DNA of 64,000 nt from Sphingobacterium sp. BN32 (GTDB lineage: Bacteria > Bacteroidota > Bacteroidia > Sphingobacteriales > Sphingobacteriaceae), in contig NZ_CP129963.1 in the NCBI RefSeq assembly GCF_030503615.1, positions 2,108,001-2,172,000 of the forward strand. Direction: 5' to 3'. This document shows, in pieces, positions 17,245 to 26,077 of this stretch. Within the stretch, counting starts at the first letter, position 1, and the number at the start of each line of letters is the position of its first letter. A program made the position numbers and the translations under genes. The notes under the pieces are model-generated. The model was not told where the DNA came from, made no database searches, and was given only the letters and a program-made list of their open reading frames with translations.

Positions 17245-17794
17245 TCTAGAATTACCGGAAAATATATTGCAGAATGCAAAGAAAGACTATGTTGAAAGAC
17301 AACTCCAATATTGGGCTTATCGAGTGGATGCAAAAGTTCCATATACCTGCCACCTATTTACGTTAACTTGTAGTAACAATGATGCTCTAAATGATTATTG
17401 GGAAGATCTTACTGAAAACATTGCTATAAATTTTCAAACAAATTTAGAAAGGGAGATAGAAAGGTGGAACATATACCTACTATTCTTGTTGGAAAATGAA
17501 GTTCCAAAAGAAATAAAATACAAAATCGAGCAAGATAAATATTGTTGTAGAAAACTGGTGGAAGACAATTTGAAAACAGTCGATTTCTCTGAAGATTATA
17601 TTTCACAGTTAATAAGAGAGAAAATTTTCGCAATATATACAACAGCAAAGGAAGTGGTTTCTTCTTTACCTCTAAAAGATAAAAATATAGAAACAATAAT
17701 AAAAGAAGCCGATATTAATATTCTGACAGCCCTAAAAGGATTTAAAAGCAATAAGCAAATTACCCCATTCTATTCTAAATATATAAGGAAATGA
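17234..17794 (+). CDS. ABC-3C-type system middle component
   Basis: A small helical protein of 186 residues lying between effector and ATPase genes. It contains ERWNIYLLFLLENEVP followed by KIEQDKYCCRKLV, the pattern I associate with middle components of ABC-three-component systems (Trp/Asn/Tyr-rich helix, then an IExD...RKLV helix). No catalytic motif is seen. It overlaps the protease gene by 11 bp and the ATPase gene by 4 bp (ATGA), strongly suggesting translational coupling and one complex. It is inferred to be an adaptor linking protease to ATPase. The name rests mainly on context and that one segment. Confidence 0.72.
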   Translation: MLRNLELPENILQNAKKDYVERQLQYWAYRVDAKVPYTCHLFTLTCSNNDALNDYWEDLTENIAINFQTNLEREIERWNIYLLFLLENEVPKEIKYKIEQDKYCCRKLVEDNLKTVDFSEDYISQLIREKIFAIYTTAKEVVSSLPLKDKNIETIIKEADINILTALKGFKSNKQITPFYSKYIRK

Positions 17795-20700
17795 CGACGC
17801 AAAACAACAATATTAAATTAAGTAAAATAATCTTGGAGGCGTTTAGAGGCTATAGAGATAGGGTTACTTTTGATTTTACGTTACCCGATAATAAAATTGC
17901 TGACATAGTTGCTATATATGCGCCGAATGGTTTTGGTAAAACATCTTTTTTTGACGGTATTGAATGGAATACAAAAGGAAAAATTGAGCGTTTTGAGGAA
18001 AACTCAAAGATTAAAAATTCAGCAGAAGAGTTTGGTGGTGCAATTCTAAAAAACAGAGAATCTAATCTTAATAATGGAAGTGTAAGTCTGTTTGATCAAC
18101 AAAATTTACACTTTACCCGTATAACATCAAGCAGTGATAAATGGGATTTACTTCCAGGGAGATTAGATTCCAATAATACATCTCCTCTGAAAAATATTGT
18201 TAATTATAAAACTCACAAAAGGATAGAGATTTTACCACAATCAAGAATTGATTCATTTTTAAGCTCCAAAACACCAGAAGAAAAATATCAGGCATTATTG
18301 GATTTTTGGGATGGTAATGATGAGTCAGATTATTTTGTTGGAGTTTCTAAATTTTATGAAGAAAGTGAAAAAGAACTAGTACATATAACTGCCGAGATTG
18401 GAAAAATATCTAGTAAAATTTTGGGGTTAACTAATTCTGAAGGTAAAATTCTCTTTTTTAACAGCTTAATAAAGCAGATTAACTTTAATAAAAGTAATAA
18501 TATTATTATTCAAGAATTTACAGAAGATACTACTGATTCTGAATTTGAAAATACTGTTAGAGAAATAAACAATAGTATTGCGTCTGTAGTATCTAAATTA
18601 CAACAATCGGAATCTGAAAAAGAACGCATGATTGCTTTGAGAGAAGGACTTTCTTCATATTCCCAGAATATTGAATTGGTTGTAAGCCTAAACAATGAAG
18701 TTAAAGCCTTACAATCGGTATTAAGTGTGTTCGCTCAATTGGAGAACAAACAAAATGAGAAAAAAGATTTAGAGTCAAAACTTCAAAAGGAGGTTATTAA
18801 TTTAGAAAAAATCAACGCAATAGAAATTCTAAAAAATTCTTTTTCTTCTATTATTGACGAAACCAATCGATTGACAGATGAACGAAAAAAAATAGTTGAA
18901 GATAAAATAAAATTTGTAGAACAAAAAAACACCGCTGACAAGGAATTAAAAAATAAAGAAGATCGGTTAAAAAGTATATTAGTTAATGAGAGCAAGTTCA
19001 GTGAAAACTACGAACGTCTGGCTGAACTGATGATCGCAATAGAAACAAACAAGAAAAAAGGAGATTCTTCTAATAACCGCTTGTCTCTTTGCAAAAGAAT
19101 AAGAGAGACGAGAAATAATATTGTAACAACCCTAAGAACTGAATTAAATACAGTTCAAAATATATTATCCCTTAGTCTGGAATCACTCTGTAACATCGAA
19201 TATACTTACAGTGATTTTTCTGAACTGGTTCTAAAAATAAAAGAAGAATTTTATGACATTGAAGCGGATAATAAAATGCTGGCAGGCTTAAGGAAAGAGT
19301 ATAATAAGAAAGGTAGCCTTAATGAAGATCTACAAAAAATAATTGAGCTTGGAAAGAACTTTATATCCAATACCGAAACAAATACATGTCCTCTATGTGA
19401 TACACCACAAACTGATTTTAAACAATTACTATTTCGAATTTCTAGTCAAAAAGATGATGCTCTAAGTCTTAATCAAAATTATGAACGGATACAATCACTT
19501 CAGACCGGTATTGAACAACGGAAATACAATATTAATATACAACATGAAGTATTGTTAAGTCATTTAAAACAACAATCTTTGGAATTAACAGAAAGCTTAA
19601 CCATCAATAGTTCAAAGTTATCTGGCACAGAAGGTCTCATTAATTACTATACAAGTATTGAAACAATAGTTGAGAACGAAAACAAAAGGCTCAATTCTCA
19701 GTACAGTGATATAGAAATCGAAAATGACTTTTTAAAATTACTGTTAGAAGATTCCGATAATTTAAAGCAAGGTTTATCGCAGTCAATTACAGATGCTAAA
19801 AAGCAAATCGAAGACGCAGGAAAACGAATATTAGAAACAGAGCATAGGGTCACCGAGATTGTTGCTAAAATTGAAGAACTCAATCAAAGAGATGATTATA
19901 TTACGGTTGATACATTTTTGCAAAGTGAATCTATCATTCAAGCTCAATATCTAGAATCTGGATTACAGGAGATAACTAATAATACTCAGGGAAACATTCA
20001 GAAGTTAAGAGATCAGATTTCATTCCTGAAAAATCAAATAGACTTACTAAGAAAGAATACAGAAAACAGCAATAAAGAAGATATACAAAAAAATCTGATA
20101 GAGAAAACGACAATCTTAAAGAGTACAGAGGATAGAGTGTCACAATATAAGAGTCAATACAAGTCCCTCATTGAAGCAGATGATATTAAAGCCGAGATAA
20201 TTAAACTAAGACTGTCAACTATAGAACAATCAACCTCAAATTTAAAAGAGAGAGATATAAAGCTTCGGGAATTGCAAAACAATATTGAATTCATGCAGCA
20301 AAATTTGGAGCTAAAAAAACTTAGAGCAGATTTTAAATTTTATAAGGAAAAATTAGAGAATATAAATGAAACAGCGGAAAAGCTTAGTAAGCTTAAAGCG
20401 GAGTTGTCTGATTTTTTGACACAGAAAATAGATTCGGTATTCAATCAGGAAATAATAAATGATATTTATAAAAAAATTGATCCACACCCTGATTTTAAAA
20501 AGATAAAACTTGAACCTCAATTTGATGGGATAAAACCCAAGCTATTTATAAAAGCTGTCAATGAAGAAAATCAAGATGAAATTGACCCTATTCTTTATTT
20601 AAGTTCTGCTCAGGTAAATATTCTTTCTCTTAGTATATTTTTGGCAAAAGCACTTCAGAATAAAGATGTAATGATCAATACCATCTTTATGGATGATCCT

Positions 20701-20904
20701 ATTCAATATCTAGACTCTATAAATGTATTATCATTTATAGATTTACTTCGTAGTATTACGACTGATAAGCAATTAGATAGACAATTAGTGATTTCCACTC
20801 ATGACGAGAATTTCTTTAATTTATTGAAAAAGAAATTCAACCCTCATTATTATAATTCAAAGTTTATAGCGTTTGAATCTTATGGCAAATTAGAAGCAAA
20901 TTAA
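17791..20904 (+). CDS. Rad50/SMC-like ABC ATPase of the ABC-3C-type operon
   Basis: A 1037-residue SMC-type ATPase. The Walker A is APNGFGKTS (44-52). Long coiled coils span about residues 190-510 and 560-880, with a zinc-hook CPLC near 531-534. The ABC signature-like YLSSAQVNILSLS, Walker B TIFMDDPIQYLDS and H-loop VISTHDE lie in the last 130 residues. Rad50-like proteins embrace DNA through the coiled coil and dimerise at the hook. Here the protein would be the nucleic-acid sensor that drives the protease and MBL partners. It starts inside the stop of the middle-component gene (ATGA). It has no Mre11 partner nearby, which argues against ordinary repair. Confidence 0.88.
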   Translation: MTTQNNNIKLSKIILEAFRGYRDRVTFDFTLPDNKIADIVAIYAPNGFGKTSFFDGIEWNTKGKIERFEENSKIKNSAEEFGGAILKNRESNLNNGSVSLFDQQNLHFTRITSSSDKWDLLPGRLDSNNTSPLKNIVNYKTHKRIEILPQSRIDSFLSSKTPEEKYQALLDFWDGNDESDYFVGVSKFYEESEKELVHITAEIGKISSKILGLTNSEGKILFFNSLIKQINFNKSNNIIIQEFTEDTTDSEFENTVREINNSIASVVSKLQQSESEKERMIALREGLSSYSQNIELVVSLNNEVKALQSVLSVFAQLENKQNEKKDLESKLQKEVINLEKINAIEILKNSFSSIIDETNRLTDERKKIVEDKIKFVEQKNTADKELKNKEDRLKSILVNESKFSENYERLAELMIAIETNKKKGDSSNNRLSLCKRIRETRNNIVTTLRTELNTVQNILSLSLESLCNIEYTYSDFSELVLKIKEEFYDIEADNKMLAGLRKEYNKKGSLNEDLQKIIELGKNFISNTETNTCPLCDTPQTDFKQLLFRISSQKDDALSLNQNYERIQSLQTGIEQRKYNINIQHEVLLSHLKQQSLELTESLTINSSKLSGTEGLINYYTSIETIVENENKRLNSQYSDIEIENDFLKLLLEDSDNLKQGLSQSITDAKKQIEDAGKRILETEHRVTEIVAKIEELNQRDDYITVDTFLQSESIIQAQYLESGLQEITNNTQGNIQKLRDQISFLKNQIDLLRKNTENSNKEDIQKNLIEKTTILKSTEDRVSQYKSQYKSLIEADDIKAEIIKLRLSTIEQSTSNLKERDIKLRELQNNIEFMQQNLELKKLRADFKFYKEKLENINETAEKLSKLKAELSDFLTQKIDSVFNQEIINDIYKKIDPHPDFKKIKLEPQFDGIKPKLFIKAVNEENQDEIDPILYLSSAQVNILSLSIFLAKALQNKDVMINTIFMDDPIQYLDSINVLSFIDLLRSITTDKQLDRQLVISTHDENFFNLLKKKFNPHYYNSKFIAFESYGKLEAN

Positions 20905-20991
20905 AAATAAACTTGCAGTGGGAAGACAGATTTACAGTGTAAAATTAATTATTTAGCTCGTTCCTTAAGGGCTATTAAGACGGAAATAGAA

Positions 20992-21114
20992 ATGAAGTAT
21001 TGTAATACTATCATTAATAGGGATCTTCTTAAATTAAAAGGCCAAATAACAAAAAAATATTGGTCTCTTGAGGATTTATGGTATGATGAAGATGCTTGCA
21101 CTGATAGAAATTGA
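20992..21114 (+). CDS. Possible 40-aa ORF or remnant after the ATPase gene
   Basis: ATG at 20992 to TGA at 21112-21114. The same frame is open back to 20911 and is in phase with the ATPase gene, separated from it only by two TAA codons. The peptide is mixed, with LLKLKGQITKKYWSLEDLW as its most protein-like part. It may be a decayed gene or a small ORF before the TIR gene. I recognise no family. Confidence 0.25.
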   Translation: MKYCNTIINRDLLKLKGQITKKYWSLEDLWYDEDACTDRN

Positions 21115-21145
21115 TATCAATAAAATTTTAATGAGATAAATTTAT

Positions 21146-22066
21146 ATGTTAGAAAATGCTGAAAAATATTTATTCGAATTCAAAAATCGCAATCATGGAC
21201 CATCATATGAAATTGCTATGGAAATTAAGCCTGACCGTTCCGGTTGGACACCATATGGGACATATGATGAGCAGTCAGAAATCTATGTCGTGACTAAAAC
21301 TTTCTCTATAAATTTAGACACCCCCTTATATAGCGGCAATTGGAAAGTAGAATATTACAGTCCTAATCAGCTTGTAAATGTAATTGAAAAAGAGATTGAT
21401 TACTATTCAAATCAACTCGAGTCGCTAGAAAAAATTAATAGAAAATATAATGGTCAAAATATACCAGTTCATTACATATATTCCATTTGTAAAGAACTTG
21501 TAGATCTCTTAAATTATATCAGAAATGATGACGAGTATAAATTGATTCAAAAACAAATTAAAGTCTTAAATGAAAATAAATCAATGAAAATTTTTATTTC
21601 ACATGCGAGTATTAACAAAGACTATGGAACAGCGCTCGTAGAACTTTTAAAAGGAATAGGAATAGATGATATTATATTTACTAGTAATGTAGCTTATGGT
21701 ATTCCGATCGGAGAAAATATTTTCAATTGGCTAAAAAAACAAATAAGTGAAAAGTGTTTTGTTATTTACCTTCTCTCGTCAGAGTATTACAAAAGTGTAG
21801 CATGTCTAAATGAGATGGGAGCTGCTTGGGTAATTGAAAATGACCATGCAGTACTTTTCCTGCCAGGCTTTGATATCTCAAGTTCAGGATTTCAAAATGG
21901 TGCTATTGACCCTCGGAATATAGGCTTCTATATTGATAATAAAGATAGGGTTACAGAATTTTGCACCAAGTTAAAAACTCACTTTCCAATAACAAATAAC
22001 ACAGTATTACTATCTCAAATTATAGACAAATTTATTTTACAAGTCAACGCGATACCTAAATCATAA
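21146..22066 (+). CDS. TIR-domain protein
   Basis: A 306-residue cytosolic protein. Residues about 147-290 are a TIR domain: MKIFISHAS at the first strand, GIPIGENIFNWL in the BB-loop and helix region, VIYLLSSEYYKS, and the putative catalytic Glu223 in CLNEMGAAW. That position matches the NADase glutamate of bacterial defence TIR proteins, which deplete NAD+ on infection. The first 140 residues, with YEIAMEIKPDRSGWTPYG and a helical second half, match nothing I recognise and may be the sensor or oligomerisation part. It lies 240 bp downstream of the ABC-3C-type ATPase on the same strand and could be cotranscribed. NAD+ hydrolysis is inferred. Confidence 0.85.
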   Translation: MLENAEKYLFEFKNRNHGPSYEIAMEIKPDRSGWTPYGTYDEQSEIYVVTKTFSINLDTPLYSGNWKVEYYSPNQLVNVIEKEIDYYSNQLESLEKINRKYNGQNIPVHYIYSICKELVDLLNYIRNDDEYKLIQKQIKVLNENKSMKIFISHASINKDYGTALVELLKGIGIDDIIFTSNVAYGIPIGENIFNWLKKQISEKCFVIYLLSSEYYKSVACLNEMGAAWVIENDHAVLFLPGFDISSSGFQNGAIDPRNIGFYIDNKDRVTEFCTKLKTHFPITNNTVLLSQIIDKFILQVNAIPKS

Positions 22067-22173
22067 AACAATGAAGTAAGTAATATTATCCTGCAATATT
22101 ATGAGTATCATCCAATATTTTTAAGAAGTTATTCTCCATTTTATGGACGATTTCAAATTTTAATATTAACAGT

Positions 22174-22181
22174 TACATTTG
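22174..22181 (+). promoter_or_regulatory. Candidate -7 box for the 22218 gene
   Basis: TACATTTG fits TAnnTTTG, with TTTC (22151-22154) 19 bp upstream as a near -33 box. It lies 36 bp before the ATG and suggests that this gene has its own promoter. Confidence 0.45.
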
Positions 22182-22217
22182 TATGAATTTCCTTAGTTTT
22201 AGAAAACCAAAGTAATA

Positions 22218-23075
22218 ATGATTAATGAATTTATTAGTGAATATAATTTTAGGTACTTGGATGTCAGGTGTGATAAGATTTTAGCTTACAGTGAAAAATT
22301 TAAAAGATATAGCGAAGAACTTATCGATAAGATTGATGACGAAACTTTTTCAGAATGGAAGTATCGATATTATGTCGCCGGGAAGTATATTTTGGCTACG
22401 ACAGTGTTGGTTAATTCGTACCGGTATGCTAAAAAGCAAAATTTGAGCATGGTAATACCTTATTTAGGATACTATAGTTTGTTTACTGCCTCTCGTGTAC
22501 TACTTTTGGTCAACCCGAAAAACGAATGGAGAGATGGCGACTTAATTAGAAAAAGCCACTCTAAGATTGCGAATTTAGTGACCGATGAAATTGAAAGAAT
22601 AGACAAAAATATAGGTGAAAAATATAAGCAGTTTTTTACACGTTGTAAGGATTATCGCGAGTTGTTTAGTTATAATTTTGCACTTGGTGGATTCGGAACA
22701 GTAGCCTTAGAGTCCATTTTTAATGATGAGGAATTAATTAAAAGTGTTGGCTATTTACTAGAGGTCGCGCAATTCCAATCTTGCTTATTTGCACAAATAT
22801 ATCAAGCTAAATCCCCTACTCATCATAAGCTTCTTGTCGAGCCCTTTGAAAAAGGGTTTATCCATGAGATTGGTGATATATCTGCTTTTGATGTGCAAGA
22901 TGCTTTCCGAATCCGTAAAACATTTAGAAAACCTAGCTCATTATATCCACTTTCATATCAGGTATCTGCTGGTGTATTGGAAGACTTCGCTGATGGATTA
23001 ATGATAGTTGATGAATTGATCGATGGTCAGTTTGACCCCGACGAAGATTTGAATATTATATTTTCATTTGACTAA
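22218..23075 (+). CDS. Unrecognised 285-aa helical protein in the defence region
   Basis: I do not recognise a family. The protein is predicted to be largely helical, with an aromatic-rich N-terminal half (WKYRYYVAGKYILATTVLVN, then YLGYYSLFTASRVLLLV) and an acidic C-terminal tail (DEDLNIIFSFD). RKSHSKI near residue 115 has an RxxxH-like look but is not a convincing HEPN signature. There is no signal peptide; one weakly hydrophobic stretch lies at about residues 70-100. It has its own likely promoter, lies downstream of the TIR gene and is followed by a 21-bp perfect hairpin. Its setting among defence genes makes a defence or accessory role possible, but that is context only. Confidence 0.6.
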   Translation: MINEFISEYNFRYLDVRCDKILAYSEKFKRYSEELIDKIDDETFSEWKYRYYVAGKYILATTVLVNSYRYAKKQNLSMVIPYLGYYSLFTASRVLLLVNPKNEWRDGDLIRKSHSKIANLVTDEIERIDKNIGEKYKQFFTRCKDYRELFSYNFALGGFGTVALESIFNDEELIKSVGYLLEVAQFQSCLFAQIYQAKSPTHHKLLVEPFEKGFIHEIGDISAFDVQDAFRIRKTFRKPSSLYPLSYQVSAGVLEDFADGLMIVDELIDGQFDPDEDLNIIFSFD

Positions 23076-23349
23076 TATGACAAATAGATGATTATGTATT
23101 TTCAAATGGAAAATATAATATATTCTCTGTTTGGAATATCGCAGTGTTTTTAGAACTTTAATATTAATAGAAAAAAATTGAAGATGAAGGAAAGTTTAAA
23201 ACTCCCCTTCATCTCAGAATGAACAGTAACTATCAACAGTCTAGCAATACAAAACATAAGCAAAAAATGGACTATGCCAAATCGTAATTGGGGCTTGACA
23301 ATGCACCAACTCCACCTTAAATTTGGTGATAGAATTAAAGCCTTCGGCG

Positions 23350-23394
23350 GCTCTAAATAGATATAGGTCCGAAGGACCTATATCTATTTAGAGC
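23350..23394. repeat. 21-bp perfect inverted repeat (hairpin)
   Basis: The arms at 23350-23370 and 23374-23394 are exact reverse complements with loop GAA. It sits in a 524-bp gene-free gap between convergent genes, so it may act as a bidirectional terminator. Its inner sequence ATAGGTCC/GGACCTAT resembles the GACCTA core of the chromosomal repeats. Confidence 0.85.
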
Positions 23395-23472
23395 TCAGTG
23401 ACACAGTTTGCTTTACACTTCCATGAATTATTATAAGTACATCTCTGAAATGATTCATATCTATTAATAAAT

Positions 23473-23580
23473 TGAGCCCATTGTGAGCCCATTACTATGT
23501 ACGTATTGTTTCATAAATATTGATAAATCATTCACTCTGGAATTAATCCATTTATTTGTGAGTCGATTGTGAGCCCATTT
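23473..23580. repeat. GAGCCCATT repeats (putative relic arm sites)
   Basis: GAGCCCATT occurs at 23474-23482 and 23485-23493 as a close tandem, and again at about 23571-23579 with a degenerate GTGAGTC unit just before. The tandem resembles the TTTGGGTGTA pairs near the local integrase but with a different sequence. It may mark the end of a lost element. No integrase lies beside it. Confidence 0.4.
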
Positions 23581-23599
23581 ATCTGTGGCTAAAATTCAA

Positions 23600-24925
23600 T
23601 TAAGAGCTTTTCAATACATAGATTGTTCCTGCACCAGTAATTCCGATTTTAGTAATGTATTCTTTTTCTAGCTCGGCTAAGTATCTTGTTGCCGTAGCTT
23701 TACTAACTTTACTGATTTCTTGGACGATTGAATTTGAGATTGAACCGTGTTCTTGAATATATAGTATGATTGTTCTAAACTCTTCTTTTAGCCCTTTCTC
23801 TTCAAGATTCTTATTGCTATATACCGTGATTTCAACTTGAAAATCAGGTGGTTCATTTGAAAATATAGGTGGGGCAATTTTATGTACTTTGCAGGAATTA
23901 ATTATTTTAATGGTACCACGTCCCCATGATTCAATGTAGCCCGCTCTAAATAATGTATTGGCGATATCAGGATTGAAAGGTTTTGATGGGTGCTTTTGTG
24001 CAAGCTTTGCCACAGTCCAATTATCAGGCAGCTGGCCGTCATTCCAAAAAATAATTTTGTCAGGGTAGACACTTATCTGGGTAGGTATCCCACTGCTGTA
24101 GTCTTTGTGCGCGATGGCATTGTACAATGCTTCTCTTATTGCCTCTTGCGGAAATAATGGGATTTCTTCACGTATGCCGTCTTTATAGGTTATCGTAGAT
24201 TTATTATATTTTGTTGTTAAAAGATTGAGTGATAGTTCAGCTTGCTCAATTAAGTTCCCTTTGATTTCATCTTGGAATTTTAAATCATCATTTGATTCGA
24301 AATATCCAATTTTGATATATGCACCAGTTATGTATTTTTCTGGTTTGGGGTGAAATAGCAATATTGCTGCTCGTTTGAGCATATTTGTTTCTTCTGCTAT
24401 GAGCTGCAGATTTTCTAATATCGCATAGTTATCATCGTAGATATCTTGTTCTTCTAATCTTCCGCTTTTAATTGCTCTCTTACGAAATAGATCAAAAGTG
24501 TCATTTTTTAAATCTTCTACACTGATGTTTGGAACGGGAACACCATCCCATTTTTTACCTTGCCTTTGTAATAGAAATTTGGATAACGCAGCACCTTTAA
24601 ATTCTTGAAGTGTACTCCCAGATCTGTAATAATATTTACCTCTTAGACTGATTGGAAATGGATAAGGTTCAACAGTGATTTCTAAATAATCATTGTTGTT
24701 TTCGGTATGAAGGTTTACGTCAATCATTAGCCCTAATAAGTCTCTTGATTGATTAGGGATGTCTTCAAGTAGTTTTTTTGCATTTTGGAGATGTTTGACT
24801 TTTCCATTATCGTCTTTACCAATAAATAAGGTTCCACCTTGTGCATTTGCAAAACCACATATCCATTTAAAATAATCCTGATGCCATGATTCTTTCCACT
24901 CTGTGTTTTGTGATTCGCTGTGCAT
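23600..24925 (-). CDS. AlbA_2/Schlafen-like ATP-binding transcriptional regulator
   Basis: A 441-residue protein of the putative DNA-binding AlbA_2 group. The N-terminal domain (about 1-110) opens with SQNTEWKESWHQDYFKWICG and FANAQGGTLFIGKDDNG, the AlbA_2/Schlafen pattern. Residues about 240-370 form the helper ATPase-like domain, with QEAIREALYNAIAHKDY and ESWGRGTIKI. The C-terminal 60 residues form a winged helix (ISNSIVQEISKVSKATATRYLAELEKE). Such proteins are usually transcription regulators near mobile or stress genes. The gene is 23 bp downstream of an XRE regulator on the same strand, so the two are probably one operon. Its role in the island is not known. Confidence 0.82.
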   Translation of the reverse strand: MHSESQNTEWKESWHQDYFKWICGFANAQGGTLFIGKDDNGKVKHLQNAKKLLEDIPNQSRDLLGLMIDVNLHTENNNDYLEITVEPYPFPISLRGKYYYRSGSTLQEFKGAALSKFLLQRQGKKWDGVPVPNISVEDLKNDTFDLFRKRAIKSGRLEEQDIYDDNYAILENLQLIAEETNMLKRAAILLFHPKPEKYITGAYIKIGYFESNDDLKFQDEIKGNLIEQAELSLNLLTTKYNKSTITYKDGIREEIPLFPQEAIREALYNAIAHKDYSSGIPTQISVYPDKIIFWNDGQLPDNWTVAKLAQKHPSKPFNPDIANTLFRAGYIESWGRGTIKIINSCKVHKIAPPIFSNEPPDFQVEITVYSNKNLEEKGLKEEFRTIILYIQEHGSISNSIVQEISKVSKATATRYLAELEKEYITKIGITGAGTIYVLKSS

Positions 24926-24948
24926 TATTAAGGTTAGAAAATTGGATC

Positions 24949-25353
24949 TTATTTATTTATTAACTTTTCTAGTAATTCAACCTTCGATTTTTCGGCTTCT
25001 AAAAGACGTTCGTACAGTTCGACAATTTTATCTGCAGTATTAAAAGTTGGTTGATAGTTTACAGAACTTGCAATTAAAGTAGAATTATCGCTACTAGTAT
25101 TGTGATATGTATTATTAATAATATTGAACACAGCTTCTTCGTCAAAATTCTCAATCGCTTCGGGAGTAACGCCTAATATTTCTGCTACTTGTGCTAATAA
25201 ATCAGCTTCGATAGTAGCGTTTTTTTCGATATTGGATACCGTCTGCTGACTTACACCCAATTCAATCGCTAAAGCTTCCTGCTTCATTCCCCGCAGTTCA
25301 CGGATACGGCTGATTTTTCTTCCTATGTGGTTTGTCGTGTTGGTTGTACTCAT
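24949..25353 (-). CDS. XRE-family helix-turn-helix regulator
   Basis: A 134-residue repressor-like protein. Residues about 10-70 are a classic Cro/C1 helix-turn-helix (ISRIRELRGMKQEALAIELG, then VSQQTVSNIEKNATI). The C-terminus (about 105-134) is a short coiled coil (IVELYERLLEAEKSKVELLEKLI), suited to dimerisation. The start ATG at 25353 lies 5 bp from a TAACTTTG box on the minus strand, so the mRNA would be nearly leaderless. It probably regulates itself and the AlbA_2 gene that follows. Confidence 0.88.
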   Translation of the reverse strand: MSTTNTTNHIGRKISRIRELRGMKQEALAIELGVSQQTVSNIEKNATIEADLLAQVAEILGVTPEAIENFDEEAVFNIINNTYHNTSSDNSTLIASSVNYQPTFNTADKIVELYERLLEAEKSKVELLEKLINK

Positions 25354-25358
25354 AAATC

Positions 25359-25366
25359 CAAAGTTA
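25359..25366 (-). promoter_or_regulatory. Candidate -7 box of the XRE/AlbA_2 operon
   Basis: Minus strand TAACTTTG matches TAnnTTTG, 5 bp upstream of the XRE start codon. No exact TTTG -33 box is seen. Confidence 0.4.
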
Positions 25367-25521
25367 ACAATTATTCAGCATTCAAGATACGAAAGATATT
25401 CAGATAGTACAATACATGATAATTCTAGTAAAATACCAATGTATATTGTTTTATACATGCTGTTTTGGTTCACTACATGAGTGATAATTGGCTTTTTTGT
25501 GTTAACTAAAAATAAAAAATT

Positions 25522-25992
25522 ATGGGAAAGAAAAAAGACATAATTGTGGAGGTCGATATGTATAATAAGTATGCTGAAATCGATGAAATGTATTCTACGA
25601 AGTGCAGAAAAATAAAGCTCTCTGTTCCAAGTAACTTTAGAATGTTGTGTGCAATATTAGATGTCAAAGTAGAGCAAATACTCAACGATTTTATGTGGAT
25701 GTTAAGCTATTCGTATCATAAGACAGCAACAGGTAAACAACGCAAATTTGCACAAAAGTTTTTTCAAGTCTGCAAATACGGTGAGCATCTCTATACTAAA
25801 AAACAAATCGAAGAGATGTTTGATGAATTGAGATGTGAGAGAAAAATATATGAAACTATAGATACAATGGAACATAATGATTTGAGATTGTTTTGGAAAA
25901 ATAATCATATGTACATGCAGTATTGGTATAAGCGTTGGTTCAATAAAATAGACAGAGCAAAAGGTGATATATCTGTGCTTAATGAGCATTAA
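25522..25992 (+). CDS. Unrecognised 156-aa protein
   Basis: No family recognised. The protein is small, soluble, and rich in Lys, Tyr, Trp and Met. Segments CRKIKLSVPSNFRMLCAILD and VEQILNDFMWMLSYSY resemble the ribbon-helix-helix-like or helical accessory proteins often found in Bacteroidota mobile elements. The C-terminus has several aromatic residues (HMYMQYWYKRWFNKI). It is divergent from the XRE repressor and 85 bp upstream of the HEPN gene on the same strand. It could be regulated by the XRE protein through the shared 168-bp intergenic region. Confidence 0.55.
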   Translation: MGKKKDIIVEVDMYNKYAEIDEMYSTKCRKIKLSVPSNFRMLCAILDVKVEQILNDFMWMLSYSYHKTATGKQRKFAQKFFQVCKYGEHLYTKKQIEEMFDELRCERKIYETIDTMEHNDLRLFWKNNHMYMQYWYKRWFNKIDRAKGDISVLNEH

Positions 25993-26077
25993 TCAATATC
26001 CTTTAATGCGTTTTAATAACTAAATTTTAAATGATTAGTGGATTAAGATATATAATCAATGATTAATCTAATAAATT

